DNA of 64,000 nt from Castellaniella sp049651205 (GCF_049651205.1 NZ_JBASBR010000014.1:16184-80183); one strand, 5' to 3'. Counted from the stretch's first letter, positions 34,023 through 43,262 are shown. The notes: generated from the sequence alone by a model not told the origin. Numbers and translations: made by a program.

Positions 34023-34948
34023 TTCGCCTCAGGGTTGATCTTGTCGTTGGGCTGGGCAAACAAACGCTTCATGGCATCCGACATCGGGAAATCCAGGTTG
34101 ACCTGCTTGGGCGGGATTGGGGTCATGAACCACTTTTTATAGATCTCCGCACCCTGGCCCGAGGTTTCAACCTTGGCAATGGTCTGATCCACCAGCTGCT
34201 TCATTTGCGTATCACCCTTGCGAACCATGCAACCGTAGGCTTCATAAGACTGCGGTGTGCCGGTGATGACGTAGTCTTGCGGGTTACGCGTTTTGGCGCG
34301 TTCTCCGGCCAGCAGCGCATCATCCATCATCATCGCCTTGGCCCGCCCGGTGGACAGCGTCAGGAAAGACTCGGAGTGGTCTTTGGCACTGATGATCCGC
34401 ATGTCCATTTTTTCATCCACATTCAGCTTGCGCAAAATGATTTCGGATGTCGTGCCAGCGCCCACCACCACGGTTTGGCCCTTGAGGTCGCTGAAGTCTT
34501 TGATGCCGGAGTCTTTCTTGGCCAGCAGACGGGTACCGATGATGAACAGGCTGTTGGAGAAAGCCACCTGCTTCTCGCGCGAGGCATTGTGCGTGGTGGT
34601 GGTGCACTCAAAATCGATGGTGCCGTTTTGCAGGAGCGAGATCCGGTTTTGCGAGGTAATCGGCAACCAGCGCACATTAAGGTTGGGCAGGTTCAGGGTT
34701 GTGCGCAGGTTATCCAGCACATGTTTGGTGAAGTCGATGGAGTAACCGATGGGTTGCTTGGCATCGTCATAGTAAGAGAACGGGATCGAGGCTTCACGAA
34801 AGCCCACCACCACTGTTTCATCGTTCTTGATTTTTTCCAGCGTGCCGGTGAAATCGGCAGCCAGGGCCAAGCCGGGCAAGAACCCCGCGATCAGCGAGGC
34901 AGCCGCCGCCTGGCGGGCAACTTCCGTGAGTGAAAAAGTGCGTTTCAT
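34019..34948 (-). CDS. gltI: Glutamate/aspartate ABC transporter substrate-binding protein (GltI-like)
   Basis: 309 residues with a signal peptide (residues 1-30, ending LALAADF). The SBP_bac_3 fold follows: VGFREASIPFSYYDDAKQPIGYSIDFTKHV, TIDFECTTTTHNASREKQVAFSN and MMMDDALLAGERAKTRNP. These match the GltI/DEBP group that binds glutamate and aspartate. First gene of the four-gene operon; the promoter should lie in the 40 bp before it, although the beta-propeller gene upstream reads in the same direction and could be part of the same transcript. Confidence 0.9.
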   Translation of the reverse strand: MKRTFSLTEVARQAAAASLIAGFLPGLALAADFTGTLEKIKNDETVVVGFREASIPFSYYDDAKQPIGYSIDFTKHVLDNLRTTLNLPNLNVRWLPITSQNRISLLQNGTIDFECTTTTHNASREKQVAFSNSLFIIGTRLLAKKDSGIKDFSDLKGQTVVVGAGTTSEIILRKLNVDEKMDMRIISAKDHSESFLTLSTGRAKAMMMDDALLAGERAKTRNPQDYVITGTPQSYEAYGCMVRKGDTQMKQLVDQTIAKVETSGQGAEIYKKWFMTPIPPKQVNLDFPMSDAMKRLFAQPNDKINPEAK

Positions 34949-34988
34949 GGTGTGTCTCCTGGTGTTGTGTTATTGGGCGTGTTGGGGA

Positions 34989-36278
34989 TTAATCGGCATC
35001 AAGCAGCGCACTCACGTCGATGAGATACATCTGGCGTTGATGTTCATGCACAGAATCAATACAAACCTGCCGCCCGTCGCGGCTCCACCGCGGGTGCAGG
35101 TCGCAGCGGTTTTCCTTGCGCAAATCGGGGTCTGTATAAAAACTGCCCAAATCATGACGCACCTGCTTGTCGCAGTCGTACAAAATCAGGATACGTTCGT
35201 TGGTGTCGGGATCCGGATAGGTATCGGTCAGCAGCCAGCGGGGGTTTACCGGTGAGAACGTCATGTGGCCGTTTTCGGTGAGGATGCCCTTGCCGATGAT
35301 CTCTACGCGGCCCTGGTCGGCATCCTCGTAGAGATGATAATGAATGCTGCCATTGTGGGGTGCCCAGACAATGATGTGGTGGTCATCCCGCCACAAGGGG
35401 TGCGAGATCTGGTATTCCGACTTTTCGTAATCGTAGGTACCCACCGCATTGGGGTCAAAATCATCGGCCAGTTGCGGCAAGGGATGATCCGAACACTCCA
35501 GCAACCGCATATTGCCGCCATCCGGATCCATCGTGATCAGGCGGTGCAAGAAGCAGGTTTCGTCCTCGACACGTTCTGTCCAGCGGTGCAGAAAGAGAAT
35601 CCGCGACGAGGCCGGATTGATCTCGATGTGGCTCACCCAATGCAGGGCTTTGTCCATTGACGGGCGATGATGAAAACGGCGCAAATCGGCATAACTGACC
35701 AGCAAGGTGGTTTCGCCGCTGGCCAGGTCAATCGAATGGATACCGTCGTCTTCCGGATACAGCGGCAAATCTTGACGCCGGCCAGCGGGCTCGCTGTAGC
35801 CGATAGTTTCGTGGGTGACATACAGGCGGCTGTAATCCACACTCAGCGCATAGCGGCTATTGGGCGCAGCCACGTAAATCGGGCAATCCAGGTAACGGGT
35901 GTAGCCGGTTTCAATATGGTGGATAGCCGAGCCAAAGCCTGGATACGGGCCCTGGGCAGACGCCCGGCGCACGTTGTAGATCATCTGCAAGCCATCGGCA
36001 CCGTCCAGCCACTGCAGCTGGCAACCCATCTGCCAGTTCCAGGCCGTGGTCTGGCCACAGACATGGTAGCGATCCTGATCCGCGGTATCAAAATAGCCCA
36101 CCTCGGCCTGCAGATCCGGCGTGAGATCCGCCGTCATCATTTCCACCTGGTTGGCCAACACAAGACGGTCCGCCTTATCCCACACCGTTTTGTCGTAATA
36201 GCCAAAAAAATGATGCAGGGATCCGTCGCCAAGGCGGCGAACAGAGCAGAAGTGCGCAGAAGAAGATTGGAACGTCAT
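34989..36278 (-). CDS. Beta-propeller (TolB/oligogalacturonate-lyase-like) protein of unknown role
   Basis: About 429 residues from an ATG at 36278; an alternative ATG at 36359 adds 27 unconserved residues and has no clear Shine-Dalgarno either. No signal peptide. The opening HFCSVRRLGDGSLHHFFGYYDKTVWD is characteristic of a cytosolic multi-bladed propeller group often labelled oligogalacturonate lyase-like. Repeated HPLWRDDHHIIVW, FSPVNPRWLLTDTYPD and HPRWSRDGRQVCIDSVHEHQ elements are propeller strands, and conserved histidines could bind metal. It is divergent to a LysR gene and lies just upstream of gltIJKL. No pectin genes are nearby, so lyase function is unproved. Confidence 0.7.
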   Translation of the reverse strand: MTFQSSSAHFCSVRRLGDGSLHHFFGYYDKTVWDKADRLVLANQVEMMTADLTPDLQAEVGYFDTADQDRYHVCGQTTAWNWQMGCQLQWLDGADGLQMIYNVRRASAQGPYPGFGSAIHHIETGYTRYLDCPIYVAAPNSRYALSVDYSRLYVTHETIGYSEPAGRRQDLPLYPEDDGIHSIDLASGETTLLVSYADLRRFHHRPSMDKALHWVSHIEINPASSRILFLHRWTERVEDETCFLHRLITMDPDGGNMRLLECSDHPLPQLADDFDPNAVGTYDYEKSEYQISHPLWRDDHHIIVWAPHNGSIHYHLYEDADQGRVEIIGKGILTENGHMTFSPVNPRWLLTDTYPDPDTNERILILYDCDKQVRHDLGSFYTDPDLRKENRCDLHPRWSRDGRQVCIDSVHEHQRQMYLIDVSALLDAD

Positions 36279-36390
36279 GTCGGCGGGATCGTCAGAAAAA
36301 GAGGAAGCGTGAGGCCTTAAGCAACACGGATTCAAACGATTATAGGGATCGACATCCATCCGGGATAATTCTATTTTTCGCCTATACTAT

Positions 36391-36400
36391 TCAATATTGA
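36391..36400. promoter_or_regulatory. Palindrome between the beta-propeller and LysR genes
   Basis: TCAATATTGA is a perfect 10-bp palindrome in the AT-rich space between two divergent genes. Position and composition suit a LysR operator, but the assignment is only by location. Confidence 0.4.
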
Positions 36401-36424
36401 TATACATAATCCGAGTCCTTTCCT

Positions 36425-37390
36425 ATGGCTAGATCTCTGAATTTCCAGCAGATTCAGGCTTTCAAGGCGGTGATGGAAACCGGCACCACCACGCGAGCCG
36501 CGCAGGTGCTGAACACCACGCAACCGTCCATCAGCCGCCGCCTGTCCGAGTTGCGCCTGGCCACCGGCCTGGAGCTGTTCGATATCTATAACGGGCGGCT
36601 GCGGCCCACCCGCGAAAGCCGTCAGCTGTATGAGTCTGTCCGGCGTCACTTCGAAGGCCTGGAAAAAATCGAAACCGCGGTACACGTGCTGCGCAAATCA
36701 GGCACCGGCGTCTTGCGTATTGGCAGCACCCCCACCCTGGCCGCGGGCCTGCTGCCTGACGTCATGGCTGAATTCACCCGGCAAAACCCCGAGGTCTACA
36801 TCAGCCTGCAAACATTCGGCACGGCGCAGTTGCGCGACTACCTCAGCCAGGGCCTGATCGATTTCGTGCTCACTACCGGGCATATCGAAAACGCCGAGGT
36901 ATCTTCCACCCGCCTGCTCAGCACCCAGGCCGTGTGCGTGCTGCCTTCGGGGCATCCTCTGGCCAAACAGCGCAGCCTCAGCCTCGAGCACCTGCAAGCA
37001 CACCGCCTGGTGCTGCTGGACGATAACGATGACATCATGGTGGCCATGCGTGCGCGGCTACGCACAGGCAAGCAGCAAGAAGACACCTTGGTTGAAACCA
37101 ACTCTTCACTCACCATCTGTGCCCTGGTGGCCGCCGGCGTAGGGGTGGGCGTGGTGAACCCCTTTGTGGCCAATACCTTCGCCGGGCAACTGGCCGTGCG
37201 AGAACTGCGCCCCGCCATTCCGGTGGATGTCACATTGGTGCGCTCGGTGGCGCTGGCGCCTTCAATGCTGGCCAACCGGTTTGTCGAGCTCCTGACCCGG
37301 CAAACCCTGCCCGACCCCGTCAACAGCAATCGCGCCGCCGACCAGCAATCCTCTACAATGCACCCACCATCCACACCCACCACACCATGA
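36425..37390 (+). CDS. LysR-type regulator, divergent from the beta-propeller gene
   Basis: 321 residues. The HTH begins LNFQQIQAFKAVMETGTTTRAAQVLNTTQPSISRRLSELRLATGLELFD, followed by a LysR substrate domain with VLRIGSTPTLAAGLLPDVMAEF near residue 98. The composition resembles NocR/OccR-type regulators of opine or amino acid uptake. It is a plausible regulator of the divergent beta-propeller gene and the gltIJKL operon behind it. Its stop overlaps the dgkA start (ATGA), an unusual coupling. Confidence 0.9.
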   Translation: MARSLNFQQIQAFKAVMETGTTTRAAQVLNTTQPSISRRLSELRLATGLELFDIYNGRLRPTRESRQLYESVRRHFEGLEKIETAVHVLRKSGTGVLRIGSTPTLAAGLLPDVMAEFTRQNPEVYISLQTFGTAQLRDYLSQGLIDFVLTTGHIENAEVSSTRLLSTQAVCVLPSGHPLAKQRSLSLEHLQAHRLVLLDDNDDIMVAMRARLRTGKQQEDTLVETNSSLTICALVAAGVGVGVVNPFVANTFAGQLAVRELRPAIPVDVTLVRSVALAPSMLANRFVELLTRQTLPDPVNSNRAADQQSSTMHPPSTPTTP

Positions 37391-37776
37391 CCTCACCTTC
37401 TCCCTACAAAAGCACGGGCGGGCTGCAGCGCATTGTGCGGGCGTTTCGGTATTCCATGCAGGGCCTGGGGGCCGCCTGGCGCCACGAGGCCGCGTTTCGG
37501 CAGGAAGCCGTACTGGCAGCCATATTGATCCCGCTGGGCCTGTGGTGGGGCCATACGCCCCTCGAGCGCCTGCTGCTGACAGGCATGATAGTGGGCGTAC
37601 TGATCATCGAGCTGCTGAACTCGGCCATCGAAGCCCTGGCCGATGCCATCAGCACTGATCACCATCCCTTGCTTGGCCGCGCCAAAGACATTGGCAGTGC
37701 AGCGGTACTGCTGATGCTGCTGCTTACTGCCGCCACCTGGGCCTGCGTACTGATCCCACGCTGGGTATCCACCTAG
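37387..37776 (+). CDS. dgkA: Diacylglycerol kinase
   Basis: 129 residues with three transmembrane helices. RIVRAFRYSMQGLGAAWRHEAAFRQE at the start and IIELLNSAIEALADAIS near residue 75 are the DgkA hallmarks, with the catalytic glutamate in the latter. It phosphorylates diacylglycerol to phosphatidic acid in the inner membrane, recycling lipid from envelope-modifying reactions. The start overlaps the upstream LysR gene by four bases. Confidence 0.95.
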   Translation: MTSPSPYKSTGGLQRIVRAFRYSMQGLGAAWRHEAAFRQEAVLAAILIPLGLWWGHTPLERLLLTGMIVGVLIIELLNSAIEALADAISTDHHPLLGRAKDIGSAAVLLMLLLTAATWACVLIPRWVST

Positions 37777-37796
37777 CTTCCTGACTTCTCAAAACC

Positions 37797-38618
37797 ATGA
37801 CCCTACCCTTTACTGAAAAGCTGGCCCGCGCCTGGCACTACCAGGATTCTCAACTAATGGTGGGGCTGGATCCCGACCTGCGCCGGTTTCCCGCCGATCT
37901 GGCCAACCGCCCGGATGGCGTGCTGATGTTTTGCAAGGGGATTGTCGATGCCACGGCGCCCTTTGTGTGCGGCTTCAAGCCACAGATCGCTTATTTTGCA
38001 GCCCTAAGGGCCGAAGACCAGTTGCAAGACCTGTGCGACTACATCCGCACGCAGTACCCCGACCGGGTGCTGGTGCTGGATGCCAAGCGTGGCGATATCG
38101 GCAGCACGGCCACCCAATACGCCCGCGAGGCCTTCGAGCGCTATCAGGCCGATGCCGTTACCGTCAATCCATACATGGGACGCGACTCCGTCCAGCCGTA
38201 CATTGATTACGGCGACCGCGGAGTCATCATTTTGTGCCGCACATCCAACCCGGGCGGGGCCGATTTGCAGGATATGCGCCTGTCCAACGGCACGCCGCTG
38301 TATCTGCACGTGGCCGACCAAGTCGCGCGGTTCTGGAACACCCAGGGCCAATGCGCGCTGGTGGTGGGCGCCACGTTTCCGGATGAAATCGCCCAGGTAC
38401 GCCGCCGGGTGGGCGACATGCCGCTGCTGATCCCGGGCATCGGCGCCCAGGGGGGCGACATTCCGGCCACCGTACGTGCCGGGCGCACTGCCCAGGGCAC
38501 GGGGATGATGATCAACTCGTCGCGCGCCATTTTGTATGCACGCAACGACGAGCAATGGGCACAAGCTGCCGGCCAGGCAGCACAGTCCACGCGCGATGCG
38601 ATCCGCCAGGCCCTCTGA
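37797..38618 (+). CDS. pyrF: Orotidine 5'-phosphate decarboxylase (type 2)
   Basis: 273 residues, the longer type-2 form. LMVGLDPDLRRFP near the start, FKPQIAYFAALRAEDQL, the catalytic LVLDAKRGDIGSTA near residue 95 and LIPGIGAQGGD near residue 215 are clear. It converts OMP to UMP, the last step of pyrimidine synthesis. It lies 20 bp after dgkA and is probably cotranscribed. Confidence 0.97.
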   Translation: MTLPFTEKLARAWHYQDSQLMVGLDPDLRRFPADLANRPDGVLMFCKGIVDATAPFVCGFKPQIAYFAALRAEDQLQDLCDYIRTQYPDRVLVLDAKRGDIGSTATQYAREAFERYQADAVTVNPYMGRDSVQPYIDYGDRGVIILCRTSNPGGADLQDMRLSNGTPLYLHVADQVARFWNTQGQCALVVGATFPDEIAQVRRRVGDMPLLIPGIGAQGGDIPATVRAGRTAQGTGMMINSSRAILYARNDEQWAQAAGQAAQSTRDAIRQAL

Positions 38619-38754
38619 GAACTGTTGCAAGAAAACAAAAGATTATGCGGAAAACGCATAGTTACGACTATCTACTTCTAACCACCACATAAGTCTCATT
38701 AAGATGCTCGGAAAATACTACTGAAATTATTTGTTTCAGTAAAATCGACCGATC

Positions 38755-40221
38755 ATGTCAGGCATCTTCTCCCGTGGCCAGTTTGGTACGCGACAACTGC
38801 TGCGGGTCGTTCCGATTGCGGTTATCGCATATTTACTGATCGACATCAGTCTTATGCTCCAGCCCACGTTCGGGCCGGTGGGCTTCTGGCCGGCCACCGC
38901 GCTGCTGGCCGGGATGCTGCTATGTCTGCCCCGAAAATGCCAATGTCTGGCCTGGCTGATGCTGGTGCCGAGTGTGCTGCTGGCCTACGGATTCTGGTAT
39001 CACAACGCCGCCACAGCCATGGCCAACACGGCAGTGGATCTCAGCGGGGTGTTCGTGGTCTGGTTCTTGCTGGCCCGTGTCTGGCAACTGGAGCATCTGC
39101 GTACACACAAGGCCATCACCAAGATTCTGGTGGCCAGCCTGGCGGCCTCGGCAAGTACCGCCCTGGCAGGCCTGCTGATACACATCTGGCCACACGCGCC
39201 CCTGCGCACCGCCACCGAGGTACTGCTGCGCCAGTGGCTGGGTTACAGCACGCTGCTACCCGTATGCCTGCTGTGGTTTACCGCCCTGCGCAAGTACATA
39301 CAACACGACAGGCGCCATCCTCATACGCATCCCATCAAAGACGCTCAGTTTGTGCGCACGCCCTGGCCCATCCTGTTGCTGGTATTGGCCGAGACCCTGG
39401 CCATCGGGCTGGGCGGCCCAGGTGCGATTGCGTTTCCCATCCCTGCGCTGCTGCTCTGTGCATACGCCTACCAGCAACGCACCACGGCCTGGCTGACCCT
39501 CGTGGCCGCCATGGGTGTGATGGCGGCGGATTCTCAAGAGTGGGGCCTGATATTGTCCAACCAGGGTTCGATCCTGGATCAGATCTCCTTGCAGATCGGC
39601 CTGCAGCTGATGGTGGCCACGCCGCTACTGGCGTCAGGCTCGCTGGCAGCCCGCAACGATCTGGTGCTGGCGCTTAACCAGGCGCTGGATCACGACGACC
39701 TTACCCATGCCCTGGCGCGCCAGGCGTTTATCCGCGGGGCCACCGAATACCTGCATCAATCACCCGCAGCCCCCCGTGGCAACGGCGTGGTGATGATGGA
39801 TATTGATCATTTCAAAACCCTGAACGACAGCCACGGCCACGCAGCGGGCGACAAAATATTGAGAGAATTTGCACGGGCGGTGCACGACGCCATCCGCCCG
39901 GATGATCTGTTTGGACGCCTGGGCGGGGAAGAATTCGGGCTGATCCTGCCCGACACACCACCCGAAGACTGCCTGCAGGTGGCCGAACGCCTGCGCCACC
40001 GTATCGAAAGCATTCGTCTGTATCACAACAGCGACGAGCCGCTGCAAATTACCGTGAGTGTCGGGGTGGTGCATGATCGCCAGATGCCCGAAGCCAGCTT
40101 CAGCGCCTTGTTAGCTACCGCCGATCAGGCCATGTATCTTGCCAAGCGAAATGGCCGCAATCAAGTCAAGCACCTGACCCCCGGCCAGATGCGTGACCTC
40201 AGCCCGGCACCCACGCTATAA
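38755..40221 (+). CDS. Diguanylate cyclase: MASE1-type membrane sensor plus GGDEF
   Basis: 488 residues. The first 300 contain about eight hydrophobic helices resembling a MASE1 sensor (TFGPVGFWPATALLAGMLL). The GGDEF domain follows from about 310. The active site is GRLGGEEFGLILP, and an I-site RPDD sits just ahead of it in RPDDLFGRLGG, so product inhibition is likely. It should make c-di-GMP at the inner membrane. AT-rich promoter sequence fills the 136-bp gap to pyrF. Confidence 0.92.
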   Translation: MSGIFSRGQFGTRQLLRVVPIAVIAYLLIDISLMLQPTFGPVGFWPATALLAGMLLCLPRKCQCLAWLMLVPSVLLAYGFWYHNAATAMANTAVDLSGVFVVWFLLARVWQLEHLRTHKAITKILVASLAASASTALAGLLIHIWPHAPLRTATEVLLRQWLGYSTLLPVCLLWFTALRKYIQHDRRHPHTHPIKDAQFVRTPWPILLLVLAETLAIGLGGPGAIAFPIPALLLCAYAYQQRTTAWLTLVAAMGVMAADSQEWGLILSNQGSILDQISLQIGLQLMVATPLLASGSLAARNDLVLALNQALDHDDLTHALARQAFIRGATEYLHQSPAAPRGNGVVMMDIDHFKTLNDSHGHAAGDKILREFARAVHDAIRPDDLFGRLGGEEFGLILPDTPPEDCLQVAERLRHRIESIRLYHNSDEPLQITVSVGVVHDRQMPEASFSALLATADQAMYLAKRNGRNQVKHLTPGQMRDLSPAPTL

Positions 40222-40224
40222 ATT

Positions 40225-40731
40225 TTATTTTTGGCGCATGTCTTCTAGTGCCCACTGCAGGGCAAAGCGCACAGAGGCCATGCGCACGGCCTCGCGGTCG
40301 CCCTCAAAGACACGGGTGATGGCCCGGGTGGTAATGCCTGCTGCTGCGCGTCGCGCAATGCCAAAACACACCATGCCCACCGGCTTGCCGGGGGTGCCAC
40401 CATCGGGGCCGGCAATGCCGGTGGTAGACAAGGCCAGGTGCGCAGCACCCACCACCGCCAGCACGCCACCCGCCATTTCCATGGCGGTTTGTTCGCTGAC
40501 GGCGCCATGGTGCTTGAGGGTATCGGCCGACACCTGCAACTGCTGCACCTTGGCCGCATTGCTGTAGGTGACAAAGCCCTGGTTAAACCACTGGCTGGCC
40601 CCCGGGCACGCTGTGATGGCACCCGCCAGCAAACCGCCAGTGCAGGATTCGGCTGTGGCGCACCACTGGCCGGATGCCCGCAGTGCAGCGCCAAACTCGC
40701 CCGCCAGGGCCCGTAGATCACGATCCATCAC
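40225..40731 (-). CDS. pncC: Nicotinamide mononucleotide deamidase PncC (CinA C-terminal domain)
   Basis: 168 residues forming only the CinA C-terminal domain: QWCATAESCTGGLLAGAITACPGASQWFNQGFVTYSNAAK and STTGIAGPDGGTPGKPVG. PncC hydrolyses NMN to NaMN in the pyridine nucleotide salvage cycle. It overlaps the pgpA end by four bases and is the last gene of the rib-nusB-thiL-pgpA operon. Its 3' end converges with the diguanylate cyclase gene, only 3 bp apart. Confidence 0.94.
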   Translation of the reverse strand: MMDRDLRALAGEFGAALRASGQWCATAESCTGGLLAGAITACPGASQWFNQGFVTYSNAAKVQQLQVSADTLKHHGAVSEQTAMEMAGGVLAVVGAAHLALSTTGIAGPDGGTPGKPVGMVCFGIARRAAAGITTRAITRVFEGDREAVRMASVRFALQWALEDMRQK

Positions 40732-41252
40732 AACACCCCCACGCGCAGCAGTATCGCCACCACCAGTAAAGTATAAAAGGCGGCAAAGATATCGTCGATC
40801 ATCACGCCAAAGCCGTTTTTGCAGCGGCGATCCAGCACACTGACAGGCGGTGGCTTGAGGATGTCAAACACCCGAAACACCGCCACCCCCACCAGTTGCG
40901 ACAAAAACCCGGTGGGGATCAGCCACAACACCAGCCAGATGGCGACGATTTCATCCCAATTGATGCCGCCGTGGTCGGCCACACCCAGTTGCTGATTGCA
41001 GCGTTGCGCTGCCCAGCAACCCAGCCCAAACGACAGCAGCAGCACCACCGCCACCACGCCATCCGGCAAGCCTTGCAGCAACACCACCCACAGCAGCCAG
41101 CCCAGCAACGTGCCCCAGGTACCGGGGCCCGGGTGGATCAGACCAGAGCCGAAACCAAACGCCAGGATGCGCTCGGGGCGTCCGAATACCCAGGCAGCGC
41201 TGGGGCGCAAGGATGGCTGCTTGTCTGCAGACGAGGCCTGTGGCTCAGCCAT
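40728..41252 (-). CDS. pgpA: Phosphatidylglycerophosphatase A
   Basis: 174 residues from the ATG at 41252. The frame stays open far upstream over thiL, but only this part is conserved. Key segments are AFGFGSGLIHPGPGTWGTLLGW, HGGINWDEIVAIWLVL and VFRVFDILKPPPVSVLDRR with GFGVMIDDIFAAFY, the PgpA catalytic acidic residues. It dephosphorylates PGP to phosphatidylglycerol in the membrane. It overlaps the thiL stop by 8 bp. Confidence 0.95.
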   Translation of the reverse strand: MAEPQASSADKQPSLRPSAAWVFGRPERILAFGFGSGLIHPGPGTWGTLLGWLLWVVLLQGLPDGVVAVVLLLSFGLGCWAAQRCNQQLGVADHGGINWDEIVAIWLVLWLIPTGFLSQLVGVAVFRVFDILKPPPVSVLDRRCKNGFGVMIDDIFAAFYTLLVVAILLRVGVL

Positions 41253-42228
41253 GATCCGGATTGCCGGAGAAGTGATCGAAGCCGCGCCGGGTAACCGGAA
41301 TCTCCTGGCCCCCGGTATCCAGCACACGCAGGCCCTGGCCACGACGCACCACACCCACCCGCGATAAAGGCAGATCCAGCTGGCGCGACAGAATCTCGAT
41401 TTGCTCGCGGCGACGCGTGTGCGCGGTAAAGCATAGCTCGTAGGCATCGCCTCCCGCCAGCAGTGCATCCTCGCGGATTTTGGGGGGCAAACCCTGCAAC
41501 ACGGGGTTGGGCGGCAGGGTATCCAGCCAGACATCGGCCGCACACTGGCTGGCCTTGAGAATATGGCCCAGATCCTGCAACAGGCCGTCTGAAATATCGA
41601 TGGCGGCATGGGCCACACCCGCCAGATACCGCCCCAGCTCCAGGCGCGGCGTTGGGCGCTGCAAAAACGGCAACGCCGCCTTGAGGCGGGCGTCGTCTGC
41701 CGGCAACCGGCCCTGTGCCAGGCGTAGGGCAATATCAGCGGCACCCAGTGTGCCCGACACCCAGATATCATCGCCCACACGGGCAGCATCCCGACGCAAG
41801 GCCTGGTGGCGGCGCACCTGCCCCATCACCGTGATGCACAACACCACGCCAGTGGCCCCGCCAGTGGTATCACCGCCCACCAGTGGACACTGGGCCTCTT
41901 TGGCAAGCGCGTGAAAGCCTTCGGAGAAGCCCTGCAGCCAGGCTTCGTCTACCCGCGGCAAAGACAGCGCCAGCGTGCAGGCCAGCGGGCGCGCACCCAT
42001 GGCGGCAAGGTCGGACAAATTGACAGCCAGGGCCTTGTGCCCCAGTTGCCGGGGGTCGGCGTCTGGAAAAAAATGACGGCCTTCGACCAGCATATCGGTG
42101 CTGACGGCCAGCTCGCAGCCCTGAGCGGGCGAGAGCAGCGCACAATCGTCACCCACCCCCAGCATGCCGCTGGGCGCCGGGCGCCGAAAGTAGCGCTCGA
42201 TGAGACTGAATTCGCCTGAAGCCGTCAT
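41245..42228 (-). CDS. thiL: Thiamine-monophosphate kinase
   Basis: 327 residues from the ATG at 42228. GVGDDCALL and STDMLVEGRHFF near residues 24-50, HKALAVNLSDLAAMGA and PLVGGDTTGG are the ThiL hallmarks for ATP and magnesium binding. It converts thiamine phosphate to thiamine diphosphate. The open frame reaches back to 42420 inside nusB but is not conserved there. It lies 13 bp after the nusB stop and overlaps pgpA. Confidence 0.96.
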   Translation of the reverse strand: MTASGEFSLIERYFRRPAPSGMLGVGDDCALLSPAQGCELAVSTDMLVEGRHFFPDADPRQLGHKALAVNLSDLAAMGARPLACTLALSLPRVDEAWLQGFSEGFHALAKEAQCPLVGGDTTGGATGVVLCITVMGQVRRHQALRRDAARVGDDIWVSGTLGAADIALRLAQGRLPADDARLKAALPFLQRPTPRLELGRYLAGVAHAAIDISDGLLQDLGHILKASQCAADVWLDTLPPNPVLQGLPPKIREDALLAGGDAYELCFTAHTRRREQIEILSRQLDLPLSRVGVVRRGQGLRVLDTGGQEIPVTRRGFDHFSGNPDHG

Positions 42229-42241
42229 GGCATCACGCACC

Positions 42242-42724
42242 CTAGTGGCGCGGCGCAGACTGGATTTCGGTGCTGCGCACTTGGGCGGCCAGCTTATCCA
42301 GCACCCCGTTGACAAAGCGATAGCCATCCGTGCCGCCAAAGGACTTGGCCAGCTCGACGGCCTCGTTGATGGCCACGCGGTAGGGAACCTCGAGGTGATG
42401 AATGAGCTCGAAGCTGCCAATCAGCAGCACGGCGTGCTCGATGGGCGAGAGTTCTTCGAGGGGGCGATCAATGTAGGGGACAAACTGCTGGCGCAGGGCG
42501 TCGGCCTGGGTGGCCGCGCCTTGCAGCAAGGTTTGATACCACTGCGTATCAGCCTGGGCGAAGTCTTCGCCATCACGCACATGGGCGTCGATGGCGCCGA
42601 GCTCGCCTAAATCCTGGCCGCCGCGCAGCAGCCACGCGTACACCCCCTGAAGGGCAAACTCGCGGGCCATGCGGCGGGCACTGCGGGCGCCCGAGCGCCC
42701 GTTGCGTGCCTTGGCATCAGTCAT
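42242..42724 (-). CDS. nusB: Transcription antitermination factor NusB
   Basis: 160 residues from the ATG at 42724. The leader DAKARNGRSGARSARRMAREFALQGVYAWLL contains the basic RNA-binding helix. FVPYIDRPLEELSPIEHAVLLIGSFELIHHLEVPYRVAINEAVELAK is the NusB core. With NusE it binds boxA in rRNA leaders. The start lies inside the ribH gene by 8 bp, so it is coupled to ribH, an arrangement common in proteobacteria. Confidence 0.97.
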   Translation of the reverse strand: MTDAKARNGRSGARSARRMAREFALQGVYAWLLRGGQDLGELGAIDAHVRDGEDFAQADTQWYQTLLQGAATQADALRQQFVPYIDRPLEELSPIEHAVLLIGSFELIHHLEVPYRVAINEAVELAKSFGGTDGYRFVNGVLDKLAAQVRSTEIQSAPRH

Positions 42725-43247
42725 CGACGTCCTCTTCGAAGTCGTCATCGTCGTCATCATCTTCTTCGTCGTCCTCGTCTTCGAGTTCGGGCTCGAGGGC
42801 GGACACCAGATTGGCCATTTCGACAGCGGCACGGGCGCAATCGCGGCCTTTATCGGCGGCGCGCACATTGGCTTGCTCGTCGGTATCGGCGGTAAGCACG
42901 CCATTGGCCACCGGGATACCGGTTTCGAGGGCGATGCGGCTGATCGCCGAGGCAGACTCGTTGCTGACGATTTCGAAGTGATAGGTTTCACCACGGATCA
43001 CGGCACCCAGGGCAATCAGGGCGTCGAACTCGAAGGTTTCGGCCATGGTAGCCAGGGTGACGCCAAGCTCGAGGGCACCGGGTACGGTAACCACCATGAC
43101 GTCGCGCTCGTCTACACCCAGGGCCGCGAGCTCGTCGAGGCAGGTTTGGAGTTCGGCTTCGCCAATGGGAGCATTGAAGCGGGAACGCACGATGCCGATG
43201 TGCAGGCCTTCGCCGTTAAGATCGGGGGTCATCACATAAGGGTTCAT
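42717..43247 (-). CDS. ribH: 6,7-dimethyl-8-ribityllumazine synthase with a long acidic tail
   Basis: 176 residues. The catalytic core is complete: VRSRFNAPIGEAELQTCLDELAALGV, VTVPGALELGVTL, ALIALGAVIRGETYHFEIV with the active-site His, and PVANGVLTADTDEQA. The enzyme joins the ribityl-amino-uracil and dihydroxybutanone phosphate to make lumazine. The last roughly 25 residues are nearly all Asp and Glu, well beyond the typical length of about 155. Gene lies 15 bp after ribB. Confidence 0.95.
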   Translation of the reverse strand: MNPYVMTPDLNGEGLHIGIVRSRFNAPIGEAELQTCLDELAALGVDERDVMVVTVPGALELGVTLATMAETFEFDALIALGAVIRGETYHFEIVSNESASAISRIALETGIPVANGVLTADTDEQANVRAADKGRDCARAAVEMANLVSALEPELEDEDDEEDDDDDDDFEEDVDD

Positions 43248-43262
43248 AGTCGTGATTCCATG

